Positions 50,609 to 57,397 of a DNA stretch of 57,397 nt are shown here, in pieces. Every line of letters starts with the position of its first letter. Position 1 is the first letter of the stretch. Both the position numbers and the translations under genes were made by a program. The stretch comes from JAPLSN01 sp964482955 (lineage in GTDB: Bacteria; Spirochaetota; Spirochaetia; Treponematales; UBA12059): the NCBI GenBank assembly GCA_964482955.1, contig CAYZZW010000014.1, positions 1 to 57,397 of the forward strand, given 5' to 3'. The notes below the pieces were generated by a model. It did no database searches. It was not told where the DNA came from and worked only from the letters and a program-made list of their open reading frames with translations.

Positions 50609-51340
50609 TCACCACGGCAGGGTAACGCGACCGTCGGCGAGAGCCGAGCGGAGCAGGTCGAGCCGCGCCGTGCCGTCCGCGCGTTTCCAGTCCGGCGGCA
50701 GGTCGACGCCGAAGGGGCGCCGGCCGACGTGCTCGGGATAGTGCGCGTCGCTGCCCGTGATCACCGTGTAGTTCCGCGCCGCGCCCGGCGGCAGGGGCCG
50801 CACGGCCTCGACCGCGGCGTACGGGCCGTCCGGCAGGAAGCCGAGTTGGGCGATGATCCCGTAGACCGTGCGGTCGATGTGGGCCGGGATCGCGAGGCCG
50901 CCGCGCGCGTTGGTCTCGTCGCACAGTTCGGAGAACGACAGCGGCAAGGCCGAGCCGAGCCATATGCCTTCCTCGTCCTCGATGTTTTCGTCCGCGTCCA
51001 CGACGATCTGGTCGCCGAAGCGCTCCGGGTCGTTCGGCACGGGCGGCAGGCGTTCGCGGATCCACGCGGAAAAGCTGAGCGCCGCGTCGGGTTCTCCGAA
51101 GAGGCACACGAGGTGCGCCTCTTCCGAGGACATGGCTTCCATGCCGAAGAGCGGCGCGACGCCCTCGCGCAGGCAGGCGTCCGCGAAGGCCGGGGCGTTG
51201 CGCGCGGAGTTGTGGTCGGTCAGCGCGAGGAGCTCGACGCCGCGCGCGCGGGCGAGGCGCGCCAGCACGGAAGGCGACAGCTCGAGGCTGGCGCAGGGCG
51301 AGAGGCAGGAGTGGTTGTGCAGGTCGGCGACGACCTTCAC
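50609..51340 (-). CDS. PHP-domain metal-dependent phosphoesterase
   Basis: The 243-residue product has the four PHP motifs: DLHNHSCLSPCASL (first His-x-His), ALTDHNSARNAPAF, IPAHIDRTVYGI and ITGSDAHYPEHVG. The PHP fold binds three divalent metal ions and hydrolyses phosphoesters. An oxidised-looking cysteine insertion follows the first motif. In Thermotogales, Clostridia and spirochaetes this version sits beside DRTGG and ATPase genes near NADH-dependent [FeFe] hydrogenases; here the same two neighbours follow. The substrate is unknown. Confidence 0.9.
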   Translation of the reverse strand: MKVVADLHNHSCLSPCASLELSPSVLARLARARGVELLALTDHNSARNAPAFADACLREGVAPLFGMEAMSSEEAHLVCLFGEPDAALSFSAWIRERLPPVPNDPERFGDQIVVDADENIEDEEGIWLGSALPLSFSELCDETNARGGLAIPAHIDRTVYGIIAQLGFLPDGPYAAVEAVRPLPPGAARNYTVITGSDAHYPEHVGRRPFGVDLPPDWKRADGTARLDLLRSALADGRVTLPW

Positions 51341-51353
51341 GCCGCGAAGACCG

Positions 51354-51686
51354 TCACCGACGCAACGCGTCCCAGATCCGGCCCGACGCCTCGAATTGGG
51401 ACATTTCGGTGACGAAGATGGCCACGCGCTCGGCGCGCGCCGCCTCGATCATGTCGTCAGGCACCGGGCGCGATCCGCAGACCACGATGGCCGCCATGCC
51501 GACCAGCGTCGCCACGGCCACCGTGTTCTTGTGCGCCTGGATGGTGACGAGCGCCTGGGACGCCTTCGCCTTGCCCATCACGTCCGACAGGAGGTCCGAC
51601 GTGTAGCCGCCGGCCAGGTCGCCGTCGTCGTATTCGCCCTGCGCGACCTTCGCGTCCAGCAGCGCCGCCAATTCGCTCGTTTTCAC
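51354..51686 (-). CDS. DRTGG-like domain protein, 110 aa
   Basis: The product (MKTSELAALLDAKVAQGEYD...) has GGYTSDLLSDVMGKAKASQA followed by LVTIQAHKNTVAVATLVGMA and IVVCGSRPVPDDMIEAARAE. This matches stand-alone DRTGG domains, which bind small ligands in other proteins and occur in the same gene set as PHP and the ATPase below. It has no catalytic motif. The gaps to the neighbours are 13 and 37 bp, so the three are one unit. Confidence 0.85.
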   Translation of the reverse strand: MKTSELAALLDAKVAQGEYDDGDLAGGYTSDLLSDVMGKAKASQALVTIQAHKNTVAVATLVGMAAIVVCGSRPVPDDMIEAARAERVAIFVTEMSQFEASGRIWDALRR

Positions 51687-51723
51687 GTATTCCTCCGTTC
51701 GATGACGCTCGCGTATCGATCCA

Positions 51724-52647
51724 TCAAAACCTGATCACCACGCACACCTTGGTGCCGCGTCCGATGCCCGAGTCCAAACTGAATTCGTCGGCCACGCGGC
51801 GGGCGTTCGGAAGGCCCATGCCCGCGCCGAAGCCGAGCGAGCGCACCCACTCGTCCGCCGTGGAGTAGCCTTCGGTCATCGCCTTGTCCAGGTCGGGGAT
51901 GCCGGGGCCCATGTCCTCCGCGAGGATCTTCACGTAGCCGCCTTCCCGCTCGCGGACCGCCTCCATCGAGATGGCGCCGCCGGTCGAGTGGATCACCTGG
52001 TTGAGCTCGAGCTCGTAGCTGGCCACCGCCACGCGCCTGATCACCGCCAAGTCGATGTCGAGCTGCTTGAGCGCCTTCTTGAACTCGGTGGAGGCGTGCC
52101 CCGCGGTCTCGAGATCGTAGCGCCTGGTGGGAAACGACAGCCGCACCGTATCGGGCTTCTTTTCGTCGTAGATCCGCGCCTTCAGCATCGTCTCGAGGCT
52201 TTCGACCTCGCGGTTCATCTCGACGAGCATGGTGCGGATGATGTCGGTCGGCGTGATGATCCCCACGAGCAGGCCCGATCGGTCGAGCACCGGGAAACGC
52301 CCGTACTTGTAGCGGTTCAGGTAGGTGATGGCGAAGGAGAGGGGCATGTCGTCCTCGAGGACGACCACCGAGCGCGTCATCCGCTCCTCGGCGCGGTCGT
52401 CCATCCGGCCCTCGTCGAGCGCCGCGATGATGTCCTCGATGCTGACGATGCCGACGAGCCGGCCGCCGTCGGAGATGGGCACGCCGGATATCCGGGCGTC
52501 GCGCATGACGGTCCTGAGCTCGCGCATGGTGGCGGTCGGGACGGACACGACCATGTCCTTGGTCATCACGTCCTTCACCTTGAGGCGGTAGATCAGGTCG
52601 AGGACGATCTGCGGACTGTTGTCCGTGTTGATGGGCACGTTCGACAT
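51724..52647 (-). CDS. CBS-pair protein with GHKL anti-sigma-like ATPase domain
   Basis: From ATG 52647 the 307-residue product starts MSNVPINTDNSPQIVLDLIY. Two CBS repeats fill residues about 20-140 (VKDVMTKDMVVSVP and ISGVPISDGGRLVGIVSIED, then YGRFPVLDRSGLLVGIITPT), which usually bind adenine nucleotides. Residues about 175-307 form a GHKL/anti-sigma ATPase: AVASYELELNQVIHSTGGA (N box) and VKILAEDMGPGIPDLDKAMT, then GFGAGMGLPNARRVADEF (G box). In Clostridia and Thermotogales such proteins sit in hydrogenase gene sets as presumed redox or energy-state sensors. ATG 52659 or 52683 would extend it by 4 or 12 residues. Confidence 0.88.
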   Translation of the reverse strand: MSNVPINTDNSPQIVLDLIYRLKVKDVMTKDMVVSVPTATMRELRTVMRDARISGVPISDGGRLVGIVSIEDIIAALDEGRMDDRAEERMTRSVVVLEDDMPLSFAITYLNRYKYGRFPVLDRSGLLVGIITPTDIIRTMLVEMNREVESLETMLKARIYDEKKPDTVRLSFPTRRYDLETAGHASTEFKKALKQLDIDLAVIRRVAVASYELELNQVIHSTGGAISMEAVREREGGYVKILAEDMGPGIPDLDKAMTEGYSTADEWVRSLGFGAGMGLPNARRVADEFSLDSGIGRGTKVCVVIRF

Positions 52648-52710
52648 GGCCGCGATCATGCCACGGATCCCCCGTTCCCGCAACCGTCTATGAAGACTGA
52701 CGCCTGAAGA

Positions 52711-52884
52711 TTACCACGAGCGAAGCTTAGCGAGTACTCGAGCGTTAGGGCACGAAGGTTTTGCCACGAAGAACACGAAGAAGAGGGATAGGGGTTGAGG
52801 ATCGAGCTCTTGTATTTCCTATGCTCTTTTCCACTCTTCCTTCGTGCCCTTCGTGGTTGGACTTTGTGTTCTTCGTGGTAAAAT
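52711..52884. repeat. Opposed CACGAAGG repeats including 48-bp unit (copy B)
   Basis: 52711-52758 (plus) begins TTACCACGAGCGAAGCTTAG and ends GGGCACGAAGG: 47 of 48 bases match the minus strand at 28091-28044. It is followed by GCCACGAAGAACACGAAGAA and a purine tail. An opposed copy occupies 52823-52884 (minus strand ACCACGAAGAACACAAAG and ACCACGAAGGGCACGAAGG), ending 50 bp before the OmpA gene. The tails face each other, as at 27854-28091. The rest of the 52648-52929 gap shows no gene. Confidence 0.85.
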
Positions 52885-52935
52885 AGGCCTAAGCGGCCAC
52901 GGGAAAGCAACCGATACTGAAGCGGGGGTATGCGC

Positions 52936-54147
52936 ATGAAACACGTAACCACGTTCCGGGCGCCGCGGGCGGTCGCCATCCTCGTCCTGGCCGCGGCGGC
53001 CGTCTCCCTGGCGACCGCGGAAACCTTCCGCTACGACTACGCCAAGGGCGACAAGTTCCGCGTCCTGTCCACGGTGGACGAAACGGTCCGCCAGAACCGC
53101 GTGACCACGCACAAGGCCGACATCATGAATCGCATCGCCTTCGAGGTGGCCGACCTCAAGGACGACGGTTCCGCCTTCCTCCGCGGCGAGTTCACCACGT
53201 CGGTGCGGGCCACCGGCACCCTGTCCTACGCGACGGAAGACGTCTACCAGTCGGAGTACTGGTGCTCGCCCCTCGGCCGCTTCGACATCGCCCCGAACTT
53301 CTACATGCCCGTCGTGCGCCACGTCCCCACCTTCCCGGACCGCGACCTCAAGCCCGGCGACACCTGGGCGGCCCCCGGCGAGGAGCGCCACGACTTCCGC
53401 CGCGACTTCGGCATCCCCGATCCCTACGTCATCCCCTTCACGGCCAACTATGAATATGAAGGCACCGTCCAGCGCGACGGCAAGACCGCGCACATCATCA
53501 AGGCCGAGTACACCATCTTCTACCAGCCCGGCCAGCCCCGCGCGTACGCGACCACCTTCCCCACGCAGATCGTCGGCTTTTCGAGCCAGACCATCTTCTG
53601 GGTGGAAGGCCGTCCGGTCGCCTACGAGGAAGTCTTCAAATTCGTGTTCGACCTCGCGGACGGACGTACCGTCGAATACCTCGGCACCGCGAAAGCCGAA
53701 GTCGTCGAGTCCGAGCTCATGGACCGCGACAAGATGGCCGAGGACGTGGAAAAAGCCATCGGCGCGATCCCCGGCGTCACGGTGGAAAAGACCGACGAAG
53801 GCGTTACCATCACCATCGAGAACATCCAGTTCGGCCCCGACTCCGCCGTGCTCCTCCAGAGCGAGTACCCGAAGCTCGCGAAGATCGCCGATATCCTCAA
53901 AGCCTATCCCGAGCGGGACATCCTCGTGGCCGGCCACACCGCGCTGGCCGGCACCGCCGAAGGCCGCCTCCGCCTGTCCAAACAGCGCGCCCAGTCCGTC
54001 GCCGACTACCTCATCAAGCAGGGCGTCCGAAAACCCGAGCAAGTCACCACCGCCGGCTACGGCGCCGAGCGCCCCGTCGCCCCCAACGACACCGAGCCGA
54101 ACATGGCCCGCAACCGTCGCGTCGAGATCACCATCCTCGAAAACTGA
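52936..54147 (+). CDS. OmpA-family surface protein
   Basis: The 403-residue protein has a signal peptide (AVAILVLAAAAVSLATA), a large periplasmic or surface domain of mostly beta structure (about 25-270, with YWCSPLGRFDIAPNFYMPVV and PYVIPFTANYEYEGTV), and a C-terminal OmpA domain: IENIQFGPDSAVLLQSEYPK, LVAGHTALAGTAEGRLRLSK, QRAQSVADYLIKQGV and MARNRRVEITI, which binds peptidoglycan (Asp and Arg of the motif present). This architecture is known from spirochaete proteins of the TP0624-like type. Start 52936 is preferred over 52930 because GGGGG at 52924-52928 then has a normal spacing. Confidence 0.92.
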   Translation: MKHVTTFRAPRAVAILVLAAAAVSLATAETFRYDYAKGDKFRVLSTVDETVRQNRVTTHKADIMNRIAFEVADLKDDGSAFLRGEFTTSVRATGTLSYATEDVYQSEYWCSPLGRFDIAPNFYMPVVRHVPTFPDRDLKPGDTWAAPGEERHDFRRDFGIPDPYVIPFTANYEYEGTVQRDGKTAHIIKAEYTIFYQPGQPRAYATTFPTQIVGFSSQTIFWVEGRPVAYEEVFKFVFDLADGRTVEYLGTAKAEVVESELMDRDKMAEDVEKAIGAIPGVTVEKTDEGVTITIENIQFGPDSAVLLQSEYPKLAKIADILKAYPERDILVAGHTALAGTAEGRLRLSKQRAQSVADYLIKQGVRKPEQVTTAGYGAERPVAPNDTEPNMARNRRVEITILEN

Positions 54148-54160
54148 GCCCGCCCGGAAA

Positions 54161-54192
54161 GGGAACCTCTTTCGCGCCCGCAAGAGGTTCCC
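54161..54192 (+). terminator. Perfect 11-bp hairpin after the OmpA gene
   Basis: GGGAACCTCTT (54161-54171) and AAGAGGTTCCC (54182-54192) form a perfect stem with a 10-nt loop, 13 bases after the stop. There is no poly-T tail, so it may be an mRNA-stabilising hairpin rather than a true terminator. Confidence 0.6.
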
Positions 54193-54314
54193 TCTCCGGC
54201 CTCTCCTTCCAGAAAGGGCTTGTCGTATATAAATTCATACTATTTTTCGACTTCCATGGGGCCAGACCCCTTGGGTTCGCGCCTACTAACGGGGACAGAC
54301 CCCATACCGTCAGT

Positions 54315-54398
54315 AATCGGTTCTATCGCAAATCCGAATTATTCGATAATGGTACTAAGCTAGAACCGATTGATACCGTATCGGTTCTGCGATAGACT
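54315..54398 (+). promoter_or_regulatory. Putative operator triplet and promoter for the ATPase gene
   Basis: AATCGGTTCTA (54315-54325) and its perfect complement TAGAACCGATT (54361-54371) form an inverted pair; a third copy ATCGGTTCT is at 54380-54388. TTGATA (54370-54375) and TAGACT (54393-54398) with a 17-bp gap look like -35/-10 boxes, so the second and third copies overlap the promoter. The start codon at 54405 is only six bases after the -10, so the transcript may be leaderless. Confidence 0.55.
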
Positions 54399-54404
54399 TC
54401 GGGT

Positions 54405-55580
54405 ATGGAAACGCTCCAAGATCTGTTCGATTCGCTCGCTTTGACGCAATCACGTTTGACGGAGGCTGTACGTCAGCCAGCGCGTCTGTGGACGCCCGAG
54501 TCCGGAGCAACGGCGCGGAGCGTCCTGCTTTACGGACCGCGCGGCGTCGGCAAGACGAGTTTCCTGCTCCGAAGGGCCGTCGCGGACGGCGGACGGTACT
54601 TGAGCGTCGACCATCCCGCGCTGGCGGACCTGTCCCTGTACGAGGCGGTCGAATTCCTCTTCCGCAAGGGCGTCACGTCGGTGTATCTCGACGAAATTCA
54701 CGCCGCGCGGTCGTGGAGCCTGCATCTGAAAGCCCTGTACGACTCGTGGCCGAAACACAAGATTTGGGCCAGCGGTTCCAACTCGCTATTGCTCATTTCC
54801 GGTGTCGGGGATCTTTCGCGGCGCTTCGTCGGCGTGGCCATGCCGCTCCTGTCGTTTCGGGAATACCTGGCGCTGCGCGGGTACCCTGATTTCGGACCTC
54901 ACGATCCTTTTTCCGACGATACGGCGTGGATGAACGCCGTCCTGAACGAGTGCCCGCCGCTCGCCCTGTTCGAAGACTATCTCCTATCGGGTTTCCGGCC
55001 TTTCTTCACGGAAGGAAAAGAGTCGTATCCCCAGAAGCTCCTGCAAGTCGTCCAGAAAACCCTGCTCGCCGACATCCCCGCGCTCGTCCCTTCGATCACG
55101 CTCGGGCACTTCCAGCTCATGAACGCCGTGCTCGGCTACCTGTCAAAATCGCCCTTGCCCGTACTGCAGGTCAACTCGCTCTGCAGGGAATGGAACGTCG
55201 GCAAGGAAAAACTCCACGCACTGCTGTCCGCCATGGAACAGACGGGCTTGTTGCGGATCGTCCGCTACCCGAGCGATCACGCGGTTCTGTCCACGGGCGC
55301 CAAGCTGCTCCTCGCCGACCCCTCGCTCTATCCCGCCCTCTCCGGCAAGGAAGGAAACCTTCGCGAAGCCTTCGTCGTCGCCGCCCTCCAAAGCTCGGGT
55401 CGTGCCGTACACGCCTCGAAGGACGAAAGCGCCGCGGATTTCGTCGTGGACGGCTCGTTCGACATCGAGATCGGCGGTCTGCGCAAAAACCGAAAACGCG
55501 CCCGCTTCGTCGTCCGCGACGGTGCCGACTATCCCGCGCCTGGCGTCATCCCGCTGTGGGCGCTCGGGTTCGCGTGGTGA
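54405..55580 (+). CDS. AAA ATPase of the AAA_14/DUF4143 type
   Basis: The 391-residue protein has the P-loop SVLLYGPRGVGKTSFLLRRA, a Walker B-like TSVYLDEIHAARSWSLHLKA, a sensor stretch KIWASGSNSLLLI, FREYLALRG and, in the C-terminal third, the DUF4143 part with SAMEQTGLLRIVRYP. The family (often annotated ATP-binding, DUF4143) has been proposed to act in defence or toxin-antitoxin contexts, but no reaction is proven. No ribosome binding site is visible before the ATG. GC is lower here than upstream and an IS-rich end follows, suggesting acquisition. Confidence 0.85.
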   Translation: METLQDLFDSLALTQSRLTEAVRQPARLWTPESGATARSVLLYGPRGVGKTSFLLRRAVADGGRYLSVDHPALADLSLYEAVEFLFRKGVTSVYLDEIHAARSWSLHLKALYDSWPKHKIWASGSNSLLLISGVGDLSRRFVGVAMPLLSFREYLALRGYPDFGPHDPFSDDTAWMNAVLNECPPLALFEDYLLSGFRPFFTEGKESYPQKLLQVVQKTLLADIPALVPSITLGHFQLMNAVLGYLSKSPLPVLQVNSLCREWNVGKEKLHALLSAMEQTGLLRIVRYPSDHAVLSTGAKLLLADPSLYPALSGKEGNLREAFVVAALQSSGRAVHASKDESAADFVVDGSFDIEIGGLRKNRKRARFVVRDGADYPAPGVIPLWALGFAW

Positions 55581-55589
55581 ATGGGACTC

Positions 55590-55689
55590 CTTCGTGTTGG
55601 AGGAAGTAGCGCGTCTCACGGGCGGCGTCCAGCACCACACCGTAGACCGCGACAACAGCTACGCGAAGTTCGGATTTCCGGTACGGTGA
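55590..55689 (+). pseudogene. Gene fragment after the ATPase
   Basis: One frame reads WDSFVLEEVARLTGGVQHHT and VDRDNSYAKFGFPVR then TGA at 55689, and looks protein-like but has no start of its own within the region. It may be the end of an overwritten gene or of an excised element. I do not recognise the family. Confidence 0.3.
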
Positions 55690-55981
55690 TGCTTTGTGCG
55701 ATATCCGGCTAAACTGAGGTTAGACTTTAGTTTGGTCGGAGACCGGATCTTGGATAGTCCTGGTGTGGAGGGCGGGTGTTTCATAATGTCGGCAGTTGCC
55801 AATATATGCCGGCAAATAGAAACAATTAAAACAACCAGCAACACGCAACTTGCCCATACCCCTTCCGATGTATCGCCCATAGGAAGTAATTGTTCCTATA
55901 GGAAATATGACTCTATCTTTTACATTGTGATGCCAGGATTATCGAATATATGCCCGATACTGCCGCTTCGTTGATCATGCC
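55690..55981. other. AT-rich intergenic region
   Basis: No gene is supported in this 292-bp stretch. A 7-bp hairpin (ATAGGAA 55879-55885 with TTCCTAT 55893-55899) precedes an AT-rich run. The composition is unlike the core of the window. Confidence 0.6.
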
Positions 55982-56992
55982 CTATAAGGTATCTTCATGG
56001 TTTGTCCCTTGAGCGGTATCGGCATCACAATGCCGATTCATCAGGGCGATATTTTCCTTCCACTCCCTGACAAGGCGTTGTGGTTCTAGAGGTCGGGCGT
56101 CGCCTCCCTGTGATAACACCCAGCCTAGTATAGAACCGTACTGCGTACTGGTAAATGTAATAGTTATACTGTTTTCATTCTTCACGATACTCTGGTCTTC
56201 CGCCCACATGCGTTCGCCAATCCATGTCATGGATTTCCCGAAAAATTCGACTGAATATCGCTCGATAGTATCTCCTGAAAACACGCCAAAACGGCTGCCA
56301 CCGGTAGTCAGGCAATACTCATAGTCTTTAGGAAGGTTGAAACCGAGTTCTGTTACGGTCGCTTTTAACATGCGTGAAAGGCTAAACATCCTTGGCGCGG
56401 AACAGTAATCCCCATATCCATATAGGTACCATGCTCCAGAATCGAAAATGAGCTGGTACGGGTGTACTACTAGATCGGCTGGTTCCTGAGTCCCTGCGGA
56501 CTTGTAGATGATGCTGAGTACCTTGTTTTCGTGAAGAGATCGAATGACAGCATCCCATATACCGGGAACTATATAGACTTGTGCTACCTGGGGCACGATG
56601 ACTCGGTTTTCCAACCACTGTATTGTCTCCTTCAAGGGAAGGGACACTTCCTCGAGCACTCGGCGAGCGGACTCATAAATGGGCGTGTGTTCACAGAGGA
56701 TCAAGAGGTTTTTTGCGATCCCCAATGCTAACAGATCTTTAGGACTGGCGAATCCTGCCGCAAGTCTGAAAGTTCGATCGGTGTAATAGAAACCCCGATG
56801 AGCTGCATCATATGCGATAGGGGCATTTAGCATGTCGCGCATGAAAGCTATGTCGCGATTGATGCTCGCCATGCTTGTTTCATACTCAACCGCGAGTTGA
56901 CGGGCATTTGGAAAACAGCCGGATGCGATTTTACGATCGATAAAATAAATCCTGGGAATTGCTGTCTTAGGCAGGTTTTTACGGGTTCTCAT
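55982..56992 (-). CDS. WYL-domain transcriptional regulator
   Basis: The 336-residue protein has an N-terminal winged helix (PRIYFIDRKIASGCFPNARQ and YETSMASINRDIAFMRDML), a linker with LLALGIAKNLLILCEHTPIY, and a WYL domain: VHPYQLIFDSGAWYLYGYGD followed by RMFSLSRMLKATV. WYL proteins bind ligands such as nucleotides or nucleic acids and often control defence genes in bacteria, as activators or repressors. It is divergent from the truncated gene at 57073 with an 80-bp shared region holding short inverted repeats. The last 45 residues extend beyond the WYL core. Confidence 0.88.
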   Translation of the reverse strand: MRTRKNLPKTAIPRIYFIDRKIASGCFPNARQLAVEYETSMASINRDIAFMRDMLNAPIAYDAAHRGFYYTDRTFRLAAGFASPKDLLALGIAKNLLILCEHTPIYESARRVLEEVSLPLKETIQWLENRVIVPQVAQVYIVPGIWDAVIRSLHENKVLSIIYKSAGTQEPADLVVHPYQLIFDSGAWYLYGYGDYCSAPRMFSLSRMLKATVTELGFNLPKDYEYCLTTGGSRFGVFSGDTIERYSVEFFGKSMTWIGERMWAEDQSIVKNENSITITFTSTQYGSILGWVLSQGGDARPLEPQRLVREWKENIALMNRHCDADTAQGTNHEDTL

Positions 56993-56999
56993 AGTTCAC

Positions 57000-57037
57000 T
57001 ATATCATTTTTCCGTTGATATATCACTCAATGATACA
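57000..57037. promoter_or_regulatory. Operator-like repeats between the WYL gene and its divergent neighbour
   Basis: TATATCA (57000-57006) and its complement TGATATA (57016-57022) are 9 nt apart, and a further TGATACA follows at 57031-57037. The position between divergent genes makes them candidate binding sites for the WYL regulator. AT content and low length make chance occurrence possible. Confidence 0.4.
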
Positions 57038-57072
57038 CCAATGACAGCATACTGGCACCGAGGAGGCAAACG

Positions 57073-57343
57073 ATGAGGCATGCCAACAACCGTATCGAGG
57101 TGAAAGGAAGAGGTTTCTTCGCTGCCGGGCCGGTTTGCTTTTATGGGCACCCCGGTTCTGCCAGGGCAAGCGCAATGGCAAGCATACTCGCCACCCTGAG
57201 AAAGTCGGGATTGGAAGGGTACAAACTGATTTGCGCTGATATATGGACTGTGGGTAAAAGTGAACAGCTTCGGATTTTCGCCAATGCTCTTGGATGTAGG
57301 TATAAGGCAGTTGCGCTCCCCGCAGATCCCAAAGCGATCGAGG
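57073..57343 (+). pseudogene. SRP/FlhF-like GTPase domain gene truncated by an IS end
   Basis: AGGAGG is nine bases before ATG 57073. The native frame gives about 90 residues: GPVCFYGHPGSARASAMASI, then YKLICADIWTVGKSEQLRIF and ANALGCRYKAVALPADPKAI. The second block resembles SRP54/FlhF proteins (TADTYRxxAVEQLRxYA followed by a new strand), and GHPGSARAS sits where their P-loop GxTGxGKTT would be, with the Lys lost. The reading frame then runs into the IS3-like repeat at 57344 and stops at 57381, so the gene is cut short. The domain comparison is by eye and could be coincidental. Confidence 0.5.
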
Positions 57344-57397
57344 TGAACCGCCCCGGGTTTGCCGGAGAGTCCGCTAATTGAGTCCGGCTCCTACGGC
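57344..57397 (+). mobile_element. IS3-like terminal inverted repeat, right copy (cut by window edge)
   Basis: TGAACCGCCCCGGGTTTGCC followed by GGAGA (57344-57368) opens an insertion sequence whose interior continues past the window end. It is the inverted counterpart of 713-689 (24 of 25 bases). The gene at 57073 is interrupted here. Confidence 0.7.

Larger units (their letters stand above)
54148..54404. other. Intergenic region before the AAA/DUF4143 gene
   Basis: Besides the hairpin and the operator region, it holds two GGGG-type near-palindromes, GGGGCCAGACCCC (54258-54270) and GGGGACAGACCCC (54291-54303), in the same orientation. No gene is seen. The base composition drops from about 54220 on. 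Confidence 0.65.

Noticed and set aside
55696..55974. Possible 92-codon gene in the AT-rich stretch
   Set aside because: No ribosome binding site, no domain, and composition of a random frame.

Overview
The window is high-GC bacterial chromosome, most probably from a free-living or environmental spirochaete. The strongest markers are a 1009-residue coiled-coil protein with an N-terminal membrane anchor and a C-terminal helix-turn-helix-like tail (the SpiroCoCo type), an outer-membrane protein of the UPF0164/FadL-like type known from treponemes, a large beta-propeller/HAMP/SpoIIE-type phosphatase paired with a TPR protein, and an OmpA-like lipid-free surface protein. No database search was possible, so lineage is an inference from these families. 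No rRNA, tRNA or CRISPR array was seen.

Layout. 1-713: insertion-sequence debris, with the 5' part of an IS481-type transposase (minus strand) and an IS3-like terminal inverted repeat. 811-11439: housekeeping and signalling genes (RluA pseudouridine synthase, DUF72, HATPase-HDOD, Lon-like protease, propeller-deacetylase, Sua5/TsaC, SprA-related). 11723-14608: deoD, then a compact tatA-tatC-tatA/B set and a Fic protein. 14867-22019 (minus): the SpiroCoCo coiled coil and a secreted TPR-CHAT protease-like protein. 22066-25200: corA with an elaborate leader, then a chemotaxis receptor gene broken by one in-frame TAG. 25421-28875: comEC-like, rsmA and Bax-inhibitor-1 genes. 28973-29381 (minus): a frameshifted biotin-carrier gene with an OadG-like mini-gene. 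29638-33059: two tandem Na/Pi cotransporters. 33067-39342: a response regulator, an ABC-F ATPase and a secreted WD40-caspase protein. 39364-47273 (minus): SpoIIE-type sensor phosphatase and its TPR partner. 47579-52647: UPF0164 protein, YggT, DUF2007-like protein, and a PHP/DRTGG/CBS-ATPase trio like those found next to electron-bifurcating hydrogenases. 52936-57397: OmpA-like protein, AAA/DUF4143 ATPase, WYL regulator and a gene truncated by an IS end; this last stretch is clearly less GC-rich than the rest.

The most interesting item is the corA leader (22066-22323). A sigma70-like promoter is followed by two hairpins, a 27-codon Pro/Asp-containing small ORF with a strong ribosome binding site, and a perfect 9-bp inverted repeat that would bury the corA Shine-Dalgarno. 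The layout recalls the proline-rich mgtL/corL leader peptides of enterobacteria. Other items are two separate secreted caspase-fold proteins, a dispersed purine-rich repeat family built on CACGAAGG (including a 48-bp unit present twice in inverted orientation), and a matched IS3-like inverted repeat at both ends of the window.
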